Positions 1 through 10,458 of a stretch of 28,199 nucleotides of DNA are shown piece by piece. Positions within the stretch are counted from its first letter, which is position 1; every line of letters starts with the position of its first letter. The position numbers were made by a program, and so were the translations under genes. Source of the stretch: Carex sylvatica (taxonomy: Eukaryota > Streptophyta > Magnoliopsida > Poales > Cyperaceae). The notes beneath the pieces were generated by a model. That model was not told where the DNA came from, did not search any database, and saw only the letters and a list, made by a program, of their open reading frames with translations. The stretch spans positions 1 through 28,199 of the forward strand of contig CAXKVR010000343.1 in NCBI GenBank assembly GCA_964058845.1, given 5' to 3'.

Positions 1-780
1 TCTTAAAAACAAAGATATAAAATATAAGATATGAAAGACATGAGGCATTAGAACCCTCTTGATAAAAACCTAGATATTCATTATAGACTTGTATGAAATT
101 TGTCCAGTCTATAATGAATATCACATCTACAATTTTAATTTTATAGTTCCACAATATGTTAAAAGTATCAAATAAGTTTACCAAAAAAGGTTAAATACAC
201 ACAAAAATTATTCTTAAAACAAAACGTCGTGCTAATTTGAAGCACTCACAATTAATGACAAGGTGGCCTCCTGTAAACACCACAAGCTGTCCAGCTATTC
301 TTCTTTTAATTAAGTACCAGAAATTGCCAAAATAATTTATATATGAATTGTTTAACAAAATATAATACAATCTACTGCATGGGAAATTCATTTCGTGTAG
401 ATCAACATTTAGTACAATGATATTTAACGTGTGCCAGAAGTTAATTAAATTAGAATAATCTTTAAAGAAAATAATAATCAATATTCATTGACAAGACACG
501 AGAACAAATTTAATCAATTCTAATGAACCCTTGTACACGATTCTTTAAAAACCCTTGTACACGACAAAAAAATCCAACCAATTGAAGAGTCAATGTGCAT
601 GCAATCTTTAATTTCAACGCTCATGTTCAGCATTTTTTTTTGTTTGCATTTTTTTTAATCTTTTGAGTAATGATTGATATTAACCTACTCAATATTTAAT
701 TTCTTCAAAAAAAAATTTATTAAAAAAATTTAACTTAGCAATGTGTTTAGTAACTAGATAAAAAAATTAATTCTCATCTC
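1..780. other. AT-rich intergenic DNA, no gene recognised
   Basis: This stretch is very AT-rich and I recognise no gene in it. A 96-codon open frame on the minus strand (191-481) has no recognisable domain. Two small structures stand out: a perfect hairpin (73-122, listed separately) and a 15-bp direct duplication, AACCCTTGTACACGA at 526-540 and again at 550-564. Confidence 0.6.
73..122. repeat. Perfect 16-bp inverted repeat (hairpin)
   Basis: GATATTCATTATAGAC at 73-88 is followed after an 18-base loop by its exact reverse complement at 107-122. The stem is A/T-rich with two G:C pairs near the loop. It could be the remnant of a small inverted-repeat transposon or a chance palindrome in AT-rich DNA. 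There is no U-tract or neighbouring gene that would make it a terminator. Confidence 0.7.
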
Positions 781-1166
781 TGAGCAAGACTTAGGTGCTA
801 TAGATAGCATAAAGCATTATGTGCTATTGCCTCAAAAATCTATCATATAAACTTTATACTTCGATCTAAGAAGCTTAGTAAATTTGTTATGTAATGAACT
901 TGTAGAATACTAATTTTTACTATTTTTAAAAACTTTTACAATTTTTTATTTATTTATGAAAGATGAAAAAAAAAAAGTAGCTTAAAGTTTATTATATAAC
1001 TAATTTAAGACTATTTTAAGACTATTCTGAATGATATTAAGTTCATTATATAACTAATTTATTGAGCTTCTTAGATCGAAGTTTAAAGTTTATACAATAA
1101 ATTTTTTGAAACAATATATAGCACGAAAGGTCTTGTACTATCCATAGCACCTAATTAAGCCTTACT
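781..1166. mobile_element. Degenerate MITE with about 120-bp inverted arms
   Basis: The left arm, from about 781 (GAGCAAGACTTAGGTGCTAT), is matched in reverse complement by the right arm ending near 1166 (AGGTGCTATGGATAGTAC read on the minus strand). The best-conserved arm segment is ACTTTAWACTTCGATCTAAG at about 850-870, matched at about 1072-1091. The centre is an AT-rich loop holding two imperfect direct copies of a segment containing TTATATAACTAATTTA. No transposase and no clear target duplication are visible. Element length is about 385 bp. The superfamily is not assignable. Confidence 0.6.
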
Positions 1167-1406
1167 CCTCATCTTTTATCTACATCTTAAGACTATTTAA
1201 ATTAATGTACAAATTATTCATATTTAAATTTACGAGTAATTATATTAAATATGCAGTAATATATACAACTTTTCATTCTGAATGATATTAAGAAAGTGCA
1301 ACTCAAATGAGAGCATGACTCTCATTTTTCTCCAAAAAAAACAAAAGAAAAAAAAACTGTTCAACAAGTAAAACTTTTAGAATTTTTATTTGTAGTAATA
1401 TATAAA

Positions 1407-2147
1407 CATAGAGAAGGGTTTAAATGTCTTCATTTTTTGTGCCTCCATCATGCCTCTATTTTTAAAAACTTTAATAACTCAAAATTTAAAACTTAAAAAT
1501 CAAAATAAAACCGTTAGATGTGATCTATATTATTTTCTCTATGTGTTCATAAAAAATTATTACATTTCAATTTTACTTTGATGTGGAACAATAAGTTAAA
1601 AAATCAACCTTTAGCAATTATCTATATTAGTACATTTTTTACAAGCTCTTGATGACAGTCAAAATAATATATGGTGGAGGCACATATATAGTTTTATCAT
1701 CAAATATAAATATTATTTAAAAAAGATTATGAATATTTTTACAATAAAAAAAAGCTACATAGAAGAAATACATTTATTCACTCCTCAAATACGTTTATTA
1801 TTTACGCATCCATTGTATTTTTATTTTTAAAATTTCTAACTGAAGTTATAAAACTAATCTATCAAAATAAAATCATTTATACTATTTTCTTGACTTTCAC
1901 GTCAAAAATATCACTTTTTAATTTTATCTTATATTAATTAATAAGTTGAAATTCAGCGTCTAAAAAGTGTTTACAAATTCTTGATGCTAATTAAAACAAA
2001 GTTGAAATATCGTAATCTATTGCGCGTGCACAGAAAAAATAATATATATCATATCTAATGATTTATTTTGACATTTGAGTTTTAATATAAATTAATAAAA
2101 TTTTAATAGTAAAAAAGGAATAAAAATGACATTTAAACCTTCTGTGT
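1407..2147. mobile_element. Degenerate inverted-repeat element, possibly a nested MITE
   Basis: The left end reads ACATAGAGAAGGGTTTAAATG (about 1407-1427). The right end read on the minus strand gives ACACAGAAGGTTTAAATG (about 2147 down to 2130). Further in, the arms match again: TCAAAATAAAACCGTTAGATG on the left against TCAAAATAAATCATTAGATA on the minus strand of the right arm. A third related copy lies in direct orientation near 1800-1900, suggesting insertion of one copy into another or an internal duplication. The tip GAGAAGGGTTYAAATG is also the start of MITE D at 16834. No coding capacity is seen. Confidence 0.55.
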
Positions 2148-2397
2148 TAGAAAGTTACTAGAGATGTGCCTCGCTCCGCTTCAACAGTGACGGTTTAGAT
2201 CTATTTTGATCAGGTATTGTTCTACATTTAAAATATTGCACTGGCCAAAACAATAACAATACAGTATTAACTTTGGCAGTCAATTGAATACTTTTTTTTT
2301 TTAATAAGCATTCCCACTATAAAAAAAAATATAGGTATGATAACAGGCACACAAAAAGAAATAGTTTGTTAAATTTACAAATATAGATTTTTTTAGC

Positions 2398-3929
2398 TAA
2401 TATCTCGCAAACGTATCTACTTTTCAACCTATATTTTGTACTAAAACATGTGTTTAGAACCATTAAATCGGTCGTATTTCATTGAATATCTATATAATAT
2501 GGTACTGCTGCAAGTTCGTTCTTATTTTGCAGGAATCGGGTGAAATCGAGAAGAAATTTGGATTTGAGAAGTTCTGACACAGGCCGTACAACATCTTGTC
2601 TGTGCCGTATCAGCCTTATCCCGACCAAAACAATGCTGGAATTTCAGCATCCGAACTTAAAGCAGTCATATATTTTGACTCGTAGCTCCGTTTTGAGTGT
2701 ATGACCACTTTTTGGAAAGCTTGCGAGAAGATCTATAATCTGAGAAAAAGACAAGCATTTTTGGAAATTCTGTACGGTTCGTGTCAATTCTGATACGGGT
2801 CGTGTCAGACGAAATATGACAGGAAATCTGAAATTTTGGAAAGAAGTTTGGAGGAAGGAAAGTCGGCCAGAGACCATAAAAGCGGGATTTCCTGCTTCAG
2901 GAGAAGAATCTTAGTATACAGGAGCTAACCCTAGGCGACTTCTTGACAGCTTACTTGGAGACGAAGTAGAGAGGAGGAAAACGAAAGATTTTCGACGATT
3001 CTTGTTTGTATTTTTGGGTTTTGTCATGAATTGTCTTTCTTACTCTTGTTTTACTATTTCTAGAATGATGTTTAAGTAGATTTTTAGTTTCTAGGGTTAT
3101 GATGTAGTCGAATACTTTATTTACTTGCTAGTTATTTGATTATGTGTTGATTTTGTGTTAGCTTGCTTGAGTATTATTTTAATTGTTTTTTTGAAATTGA
3201 TTGATTATTATTTGGTTTGACCACTAGATGAGGCCTCATCTATAAGGTACTGTGTCCAATTTGATCTTTCAACCAGACTAGTATTTGAGGTAGGTTCACA
3301 AACCGAGAGGTAGAACCAATAGTAGCCGAGAGGTGAACTTTTCATACATCGAGAGATGGTTGATACCTTTAGTAAACCAAACAAGTGACTTAGGTAATTC
3401 AAACCAATAAATGAGAGTTGAGGTTAGAACCCCGAGAGGACTAAATTACAGTTCTGTTATCGAATTTATTAAGCCAACAAACGAGAGTTGAGATTTAGAA
3501 ACATCAGCTACGGATAATTTATCTTACACAAGTCAATCGGCACAGAAATTAGATAACAGCTGTATTTACCCGAAGCTGACACGGACCGTATCAATTCTGA
3601 CATGGGTCGTATCAGTCGAGAGACAAAGTTGCAGATGAGTGAGAAATCCTGGAAACAATTTTAAACCATTTTAAAAATTCAATTTAAAATACCAATTATT
3701 TCTTATTACTGTCATTAGGATATTAAACAACCAAATCAACTTTTCACACTTCTAGTCGTTCGATTAATTTAGGTTAAGTCTAGTTTAAATTTGAACCGTC
3801 CCTTGGATCGATACCTTATCATACTACTCGATAGGATTGTGCACTTGCAATCTGATTTGAAAAGTGTACCAAGGTTTAAAAGGTACAGTTTACTGTACTT
3901 AAACTTTGTTATATACTTTTGTTGTAACA
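2398..3929 (+). repeat. 5' LTR of element 1
   Basis: It matches 8199-9728 along its length and ends in ...TAACA just before the primer site. The first bases are TAATATCTCGC here but TGATCTCGC in the 3' LTR, so the canonical TG has mutated to TA. By eye the first roughly 300 bp differ from the 3' LTR at about 10% of positions, whereas 3204-3404 is identical to 9003-9203. It carries three pairs of 21-bp-spaced dyad motifs (about 2576, 2771 and 3578) and a run of CGAGAG motifs (3304-3622). Confidence 0.9.
2875..2882 (+). promoter_or_regulatory. Probable LTR TATA box (element 1, 5' LTR)
   Basis: CATAAAAG lies just after GTCGGCCAGAGAC. The 3' LTR has CTTAAAAG at the same place (8674-8681), and both LTRs of related element 2 have TTATAA at the equivalent position. 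This conserved TATA-like element lies 15-25 bp from a conserved GGGATTTC block. It is the best candidate for the U3 promoter; transcription start is not shown. Confidence 0.45.
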
Positions 3930-3935
3930 AGTTTT

Positions 3936-3953
3936 TGGCGCCGTTGCCGGGGA
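3936..3953 (+). other. Primer binding site, tRNA-Asp type
   Basis: TGGCGCCGTTGCCGGGGA begins six bases after the CA end of the LTR. It is the classic plant Athila/Tat primer site, complementary to the 3' end of tRNA-Asp. No mismatch to that 18-mer is apparent. Confidence 0.9.
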
Positions 3954-4087
3954 CGACATTCATTTATTTTCTAGATTTTTGCTTATTTTATTTTGAATTC
4001 TAGATTTTACTTTGTATCTTTTATTTTATTTTTTTTCTCTCTCTCAGGAACAAGCTGGCATTCGTACCACCTCCCAAAGGTGACTAC

Positions 4088-5608
4088 ATGCTGAGGAGCA
4101 AAGGACACATTACCGACACAGAAGCTCCTCCAGACGCCACTGTTCCTGTACTGCCGCCTCTTGATGCGCCCCGCGTCACACCGGATGCTCCCCGCATTAA
4201 TCTCAACGTAACCCGCATGGAGGAAACCGAATCTGTTCACTCAGAACACCCAAGTAACAAGATGGCTACTTCAGTCAGAACAACAATGAGCCACCACGAT
4301 GGAGATGAAAAGGCATAAGAGAACCTGACTGATCAAGAAGATGAATACATGGATGACTTTGTACAACCGAGAACCTTGCGCGAGTTCAATGTGCCTCAAG
4401 CTGGAAACGTGAGAGGCGCTATAAGGCTACCGAGGATTATCGGATACCAGCCAAACTTCAACCGTGGCGTGATAAACATAGTGCAACAGAACACCTTCCA
4501 TGGCATGGATCATGAGGATCCACATGACCATCTCCAAACTTTTCTTGAATGTTGCACTACCATTAGAACAAATGACGCAACTAATAATTATATCAGACTT
4601 GCTTTATTTCCTTTCACTCTTAGGGATAAGGCCAAGAAATGGTTAGGGTCACTACCAAGGGATTCCATAAACACTTGGAGAGAATTATCTAAATTATTTC
4701 TGACTAGGTTTTTTCGTCACAAAAGAACTGCCAAGGTAAGAATCCAACTGACCAGTTTCAGACAAAGGTCTGATGAACCCCTAAACGAAGCCTGGGAAAG
4801 GTTTAGGGAGTTGCAATATTCGTGTCCCCATCATGGTATTCCTGACTGGTTATTGATTTAAACTTTCTATGATGGTTTAACTGATAACACTCGCACATCT
4901 GTTGATGCTGTTACAGGTGGAGCTTTGATGGACAGGGGAGCGCAAGATGCCATGGACTTGATCGACAATATGGCTCAGAACCAACAATGGTCCAGCTGCG
5001 ACAACACCCGAGCTGGAGGTGGTGGCGGCAAATTCGAAATTGACCAGATCACTGCGTTAACCGCCAAGTTGGATGCCATGCAGAAGGCATTCGATAAGAT
5101 GAGTGTGAGAGCAGTCAACCAGCAGCCACAATCCTGTGTCATGTGTGGGGACAAAGATCACTCTTATGAGCATTTTCCACTGGCACAAAGGGATGAGGAA
5201 CCCGAGCAGGTATACTCTCTCAATGAGCAACAGAATTAGAGATGAAACCATAACAACCCCGCCTCATTCAACAATCCCTCGAGCAACATCAACCGAAACT
5301 TCTACAACAATGCTTCTTTTTCCAACTCGAACAACCATGCATTCCAATCCGATCAGCCCAAGCCATACATTGCTCCCGCTGTGAGCAACATCATGTACGA
5401 GCAAGGGAAGATGAACCAGATGATCTTTGAACAAATGAAAACGCTGGTTACTCAGAATAACTTAATGATGGAGCAATTGGGTCACCAAGCCGGTTCAAGC
5501 CAACCACAACCTGGAAGGCTGCCCTATCAACCAGAACTCAACCCCAGAGGAGAGGTCAAAGCCATCATGCTGCGAAATAGAACCCAATATGAAGGACCTG
5601 TTGACTAG
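4088..5608 (+). pseudogene. gag: Broken gag of Athila-like element 1
   Basis: Capsid/nucleocapsid precursor of a Ty3/gypsy retroelement, which would form cytoplasmic virus-like particles. One reading frame runs through the region but is interrupted at 4316 (TAA), 4859 (TAA), 5237 (TAG) and 5243 (TGA), ending at 5606. The N-terminal part (4088-4348) is low-complexity, acidic and proline-rich. The retrotransposon gag domain lies at 4490-4925, with FLECCTTIRTN, LRDKAKKWLGSLP, W-ELSKLFLTRFF and CPHHGIPDW. A zinc knuckle follows at 5135-5176 as CVMCGDKDHSYEHF: its last cysteine has become phenylalanine, whereas element 2 keeps CVVCGDKRHVYEQC. The stop at 4859 replaces a CAA glutamine still present in element 2. 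The start ATG at 4088 aligns with the gag start of element 2. Not functional as it stands. Confidence 0.88.
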
Positions 5609-5850
5609 ACTGTCGACACGGACCGTATAGATCTCATACGGACCGTGTCACCACTTTCAGAAGAGAACCCTGGCCGGGTCAAATCAACCCGACCAGCAAA
5701 AAAAAATCAAAAACCCCACCGACACGGACCGTACAACCACCTAAAGGATTCAAATCCCCTAACCGTGCAGAGTCAACACGGCCAGCAGAAAATACCACTA
5801 TTGACACAGACCGTGTCAGTCTGACATGATCCGTACCAAAGGGACTTAAC
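5609..5850 (+). other. Gag-protease linker rich in CG dyad motifs, frame disrupted
   Basis: After gag the frame is lost; a run of nine A's near 5699-5707 is one possible slip site. The protease resumes in another frame from 5851. The segment holds several GACACGGACCGT dyads: a 21-bp-spaced pair at 5615-5651, a single copy near 5722, and a 20-bp-spaced pair at 5803-5836. It would have encoded a hydrophilic linker. Confidence 0.55.
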
Positions 5851-7011
5851 AGAGAAAAAGAAAAGAGGTCCGAGAAACCACCACCTTATCGGCCACCTGT
5901 CCATTTTTCCCAAAGACTAGCTGAATCAAGGATGAATGACCAATTCGCCAAATTCATCAAAGTTCTCAAGTAACTGCAGATAACCATCCCTTTCACAGAG
6001 GCCTTAACTCAGATGCCCACCTATGCCAAATTTCTGAAGGACATCCTGTCCAACAAGCGAATCTTGGGGTGGCACGAGATGGTGAAATTGATAGAACAGT
6101 GCAGTGCCATTTTGAGAAGTGAGCTCCCTGCCAAATTGGAAGACCCTGGTAAGTTCTCTATTCCTTGCACCATAGGGAAGGCCTCTATCAAGAAAGCTCT
6201 TTGTGACTTAGAAGCTAGCATGAGTCTCATGCCACACACCATCTTTGATCGAATGGGGGTTGGATAGCTCAAACCCACGCGAATGACTCTCCAGCTAGCA
6301 GAATCCTAAGTAAGATTACCACTCGGTGTAGTGGAAGATGTACCGATTCTGGTTAGCAAGTTTTATGTACCTGTTGACTTTGTTGTCATGGAGATGGAGG
6401 AGGACAAGGAAATCCCCATAATTCTGGGACGACCATTTTTAAAGACAGCTCGAACCCTTATTGACGTGGAGAATGGGACTCTAACTCTGCGAATTAGAGA
6501 TGAGAAAGTGGAGTTTAAACTCAACCGAGCCATGAAGTGCCCCTCTAAAATAAAAACATACCGCGCAGTTGACGTGGTCAATCAATTAGCCAAAAAACAA
6601 TATCGTAAGGAATACAACAGCACATTTAAGGATCATATTGATTGTTTGACTGATTTACATATGAAGGTGTGTGCAGCGGAATCAAATTTTGACAGTTTAG
6701 GGGACCTGATACACAAATTGAATGGACCATATTCGGACTGCGGACCACAATTCGAGGGTCTAGAGAATAGAGAACACGGGTTGGATGAAGCTGACGCAAT
6801 GGCTTCACGCAGGCTTAGTGTACCTGACGCGGACCGCGTCAAACCCCAAACAGACCTGCCAACTCCTAAGCTCAAGCCTCTTCCAGCTAACCTCAGGTAT
6901 GAGTTCCCAGACCCGAATAAATCTTGTCCTATGATTTTAAATGTAGACCTCAATCTGGATCGCAACCTCAGATTCTTAGAGGATTTGAAAGCTCTGCAAA
7001 TAGTGATTTGA
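5851..7011 (+). pseudogene. Broken aspartic protease region of element 1, truncated before RT
   Basis: Retropepsin-type protease segment of a plant Ty3/gypsy Gag-Pol, normally cleaving the polyprotein. The frame begins near 5851 (KRSEKPPPYRPP) and runs through the family blocks MPTYAKFLKDILSNKR and SIPCTIGKASIKKALCDLEAS to IPIILGRPFLKTARTLIDVE. The catalytic D-L-G-A-S is here D-L-E-A-S (6205-6219); element 2 keeps D-L-G-A-S. Stops interrupt it at 5971 (TAA), 6265 (TAG) and 6307 (TAA). After KPLPANLRYEFPDP, the pre-RT linker typical of this lineage, the frame closes at 7009 with no RT motif. It is therefore both mutated and structurally truncated. A dyad motif, GACGCGGACCGCGTC, lies in the coding sequence near 6825-6839. 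Confidence 0.87.
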
Positions 7012-8184
7012 GATATTGTAATGGAAGCTCAACAAACTGTAATTGAAGACTTGATCGAGAAGGTGACAGGCACAAAACCAGTAACATGCGAGCTCAGGAA
7101 TTTACTAGCTGATCAGCACACAGTCTGTGCACCACAGAAGTGGGCGCTCCACCCAGATCCACCCGACCCACCTTCCACCAACCAGTGAGGCGCCCCCGCC
7201 TCACCCCTCGCTCCATGTCTGGTTAGTTTTCATATTTTCTTCTATTTATTTTTTCTTGTGTAAATTCAAGCATTGAGGATAATGTTTAATTCAAGCTTGG
7301 GGGTGAAATAGAATAAAACTGTATCTGCATTTAAGACATGTTTATTTTTTAAAAATTTACATTTTTAGGTGAAAAACTTGCGTGACTTGTTAGAATTAAG
7401 GACTTTTGTGAAAAAATTTTGTTATGATTGGGATGACCTTGAGAAATTATAACTAACTCCATAATTGATCAAAGAATTGCTTAAGATGGGATGTTTTGAG
7501 AAATTGAAAAGACGAAAACTTGAATTGCATCGAAAAATTATTTTGAAACTGCACTGTGCTTTTTTAAATAGGAAAATAAAATTTTAAATAGGAAAATAAA
7601 ATTTTAAATAAAGAAAGACTGGGATATCTATTGGTATGAAAGAATACTATTGGATGTGTGTATTCATGGTATATGCAAATGAATAAAAGAAAAAAAAATG
7701 AGGACAAAACAGATAAAAAGATGGAGAAAATAAGAGTACTGGCAATAAGTCCTACTGGGCGCCTTTGAGCTCTTCTCCCAAATTTAAAAAACCATAAAAA
7801 ACTTTAGGATATATCAACACACAAAATCCATGACTTCTTACCTAAGCTTATTCTAAGCTTGGGAGGGTGGAAAAGGAAATCAAGAAAGATCACCACAAAC
7901 GAGAACATAATTTCAATGTAGGAATAAAAGATTGATCAATTCAAGTAATTAGTTTATTCAAATATTAAAGCATCTCAAAATATGAAATTTGATTAGTCAA
8001 TTTGTGGGGTGAATCAAAATTTATCAAAGAAATCCAAATTGTTATCCAAAAGGATTATCGAGGTTCTTAACAATAGCAAGCTCACGTAAATTTTTCACAT
8101 TTAGAATTTAATTTGCATTTAAGTAGTCCAAAAACCTACCTGGTACCTGAGTTGGGATTTTTGCTTAAGGACAACCAAGATTTA
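7012..8184 (+). other. 3' non-coding region of element 1 replacing pol
   Basis: No RT, RNase H or integrase sequence is seen. A short open stretch (about 7012-7188) with no known domain is followed by a motif I recall from the 3' region of Athila-type elements, CATTGAGGATAATGTTTAAT then CAAGCTTGGGGGTG (7271-7305). A 20-bp unit containing AAATAGGAAAATAAAA is repeated about 2.4 times at 7562-7611. The rest is AT-rich and featureless. The presence of this motif implies an internal deletion of pol rather than loss of the whole 3' end. Confidence 0.6.
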
Positions 8185-8198
8185 AGCTTGGGAAAATT
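8185..8198 (+). other. Polypurine-tract-like sequence of element 1
   Basis: AGCTTGGGAAAATT lies directly before the 3' LTR. It resembles the AAGTTTGGGGGAGTT tract that precedes TGAT-starting LTRs in Athila-type elements, with several G positions changed. Plus-strand priming is inferred from position only. Confidence 0.5.
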
Positions 8199-9728
8199 TG
8201 ATCTCGCAAACGTATCTACTTTTCAACCTATATTTTATACCAAAATCTGTGTTTATAACCATTAAATCGGTCATATTTCATTGAATATCTATAGAATATG
8301 GCACTGCTGCAAGTTTGTTCTTATTTTGCAGGAATCGGGTGAAATTAAGCAGAAATCTAAATTTGAGAAGTTCTGACACGGGTCTTACAACATCTTGTCC
8401 GAGCCGTATCAGCCTCATCCCAACCAGAACAATGCTGAAATTTCAGCATCCGAACTTAAAACAGTCATAGATTTTGACTCGTAGCTCCGTTTTGAGTGTA
8501 TGACCACTTTTCGGAAATCTTACGAGAAGATGTACAATCTAAGAAAAAGACAGGTATTTTCAAAAATTCTGTACGGTCCGTGTCAATTCTGATACTGGTC
8601 GTGTCAGACAAAATCTGGTAGAAAATCTGAAATTTTGGAAAGAAGTCTGAAGGAAGAAAAGTCGGCCAGAGACCTTAAAAGCGGGATTCCCTACTCTAGG
8701 AGAGGAATCTTAGCATACATGAGCTAACCCTAGGTGACTTCTTGGCGGCTTACTTCGGGACGAAGTAGAGAGGAGGAAAACGAAAGATTTCTGACGATTC
8801 TTATTTGTATTTTTGGGTTTTGTCATGAATTGTCTTTCTTACTCTTGTTTTACTATTTCTAGAATGATGTTTGAGTAGATTTTTAGTTTCTAGGGTTATG
8901 ATGTAGTCGAATACTTTGTTTACTTGCTAGTTATTTGATTATGTGTTGATCTTGTGTTTGCTTGCTTGAGTATTAATTTAATTGCTTTTTTGAAATTGAT
9001 TAATTATTATTTGGTTTGACCACTAGATGAGGCCTCATCTATAAGGTACTGTGTCCAATTTGATCTTTCAACCAGACTAGTATTTGAGGTAGGTTCACAA
9101 ACCGAGAGGTAGAACCAATAGTAGCCGAGAGGTGAACTTTTCATACATCGAGAGATGGTTGATACCTTTAGTAAACCAAACAAGTGACTTAGGTAATTCA
9201 AACTAATAAACGAGAGTTGAGGTTAGAATCCCGAGAGGACTAAATTGCAGTTATGTTATCGAGTTTATTAAGCCAACAAACGAGAGTTGAGGTTTAGAAA
9301 CATCAGCTACGGACAGTTTACCTTACACAAGTCAATCGGCGCAGAAATCACATAATAGCTGTATTTAGCCGAAGCTGACACAGACCGTATCAATTCTGAC
9401 ACGGGTCGTATCAGTCGAGAGACAAAGTTGCAGATGAGTGAGAAATCCTGGAAACAATTTTAAACCATTTTAAAAATTCAATTTAAATTACCAATTATTT
9501 CTTATTACTGTCATTAGGATATTAAATAACCAAATCAACTTTTCACACTTCTAGTCGTTCGATTAATTTTGGTTAAGTCTAGTTTAAATTTGAACCGTCC
9601 CTTGGATCGATACCTTATCATACTACTCGATAGGATTGTGCACTTGCAATTTGATTTGAAAAGTGTACTAAGGTTTAAAAGGTACAGTTTCCAGTACTGA
9701 AACTTTGTTATATAATTTTGGTGTAACA
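8199..9728 (+). repeat. 3' LTR of element 1
   Basis: It starts TGATCTCGC and ends ...GTGTAACA at 9728, matching the 5' LTR throughout. It keeps the same three dyad pairs (about 8375, 8571 and 9376) and the CGAGAG run. A 64-codon minus-strand open frame at 9007-9201 is identical in the 5' LTR and simply reflects sequence identity between the LTRs. Confidence 0.9.
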
Positions 9729-10288
9729 CTAGCAGCAACAGAAAAATACCATAAATTATATTATATTAGTTCAGGGATCATTCACTTGCATGCTAACATA
9801 GTCCATATTGTACTTTTAACATTTTTTGTAGTTTTAATTAAAAAAAAGAGAAGTAATAAATCATTGACATAATTATAACCAATTACTTATCATTGTAACT
9901 ACTTAAGATGCAATAATTGACCTAGTCGTTGGTTGCTAAAAATCTCTGCCCTCGGGGCAACTTGACCAGATGCCCTTTTGATTGGAATCATAATTAATAA
10001 TTATAATTTGGTAAAAGACCTTTACCTCCAATTTCAGGGAAAGTGAAATTAAGTGTAAAATACGTGGCAACTAGGGTTAATGATAACTTGATAAGCTTAA
10101 ATATCAACTAGATGTTTGTTATTTCTTACCAAGAATAATTATCTGAGACAATTCCTTAAGTGGAAAATGGAAACCCGGCGAAGGAAACGACGATCCTTTC
10201 ACCATCGTATAACATGCAATCTTTATCTTAAATTAAATGGGCTGAAAGATTGTACTTTTTTTGCAAATTGATTCAATATATATATATA
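9729..10288. other. Intergenic DNA, nothing recognised
   Basis: This 560-bp AT-rich interval between element 1 and MITE A has no open frame of note, no repeat shared with the rest of the window, and no RNA gene that I can recognise. Confidence 0.5.
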
Positions 10289-10458
10289 GATGGGCTATGG
10301 TACATTATAATGTATAATATTCTTTATAAATTACACTATAAATTACGTAATTCAAAGTTCAAATAAGCGGTCCAAACCGTTCATCTTGTTGTCCATATTA
10401 ATATGTGTTTGGAGACCAAATTTTATATTTTTTTGAATTTTTTTTACTTTTTTTTTAT

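Larger units (their letters stand above)
2398..9728 (+). mobile_element. LTR element 1: Athila-like Ty3/gypsy element with pol deleted
   Basis: A complete LTR-to-LTR element of 7.33 kb. It has two 1.53-kb LTRs (2398-3929 and 8199-9728), an Asp-tRNA primer site, gag and aspartic protease remnants in the sense orientation, and a short polypurine-like stretch before the 3' LTR. The Gag sequence (CPHHGIPDW, W-rich core, CCHC-like knuckle) and the protease block (CDL-AS-LMP, ILGRPFL) follow the plant Athila/Tat lineage. Reverse transcriptase, RNase H and integrase are absent. The coding region stops where RT would begin and is followed by about 1.2 kb of mostly non-coding DNA. The flanks TTAGC (2393-2397) and CTAGC (9729-9733) may be a diverged 5-bp target duplication (4 of 5 match). 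The start at 2398 is supported by the related LTR of element 2, which also begins TGAT-TCTCG. Confidence 0.88.

Noticed and set aside
191..481. 96-codon minus-strand open frame
   Set aside because: No recognisable domain, AT-rich composition and no neighbouring exon evidence; an open frame of this size is expected by chance here.
3208..3402. 64-codon open frame identical at 9007-9201
   Set aside because: It is antisense within the LTR and occurs twice only because the LTRs are duplicates. The DNA identity is reported instead.
9729..10288. Possible tRNA or snRNA gene in the gap before MITE A
   Set aside because: No A/B box pair, cloverleaf or upstream snRNA element could be found by eye.
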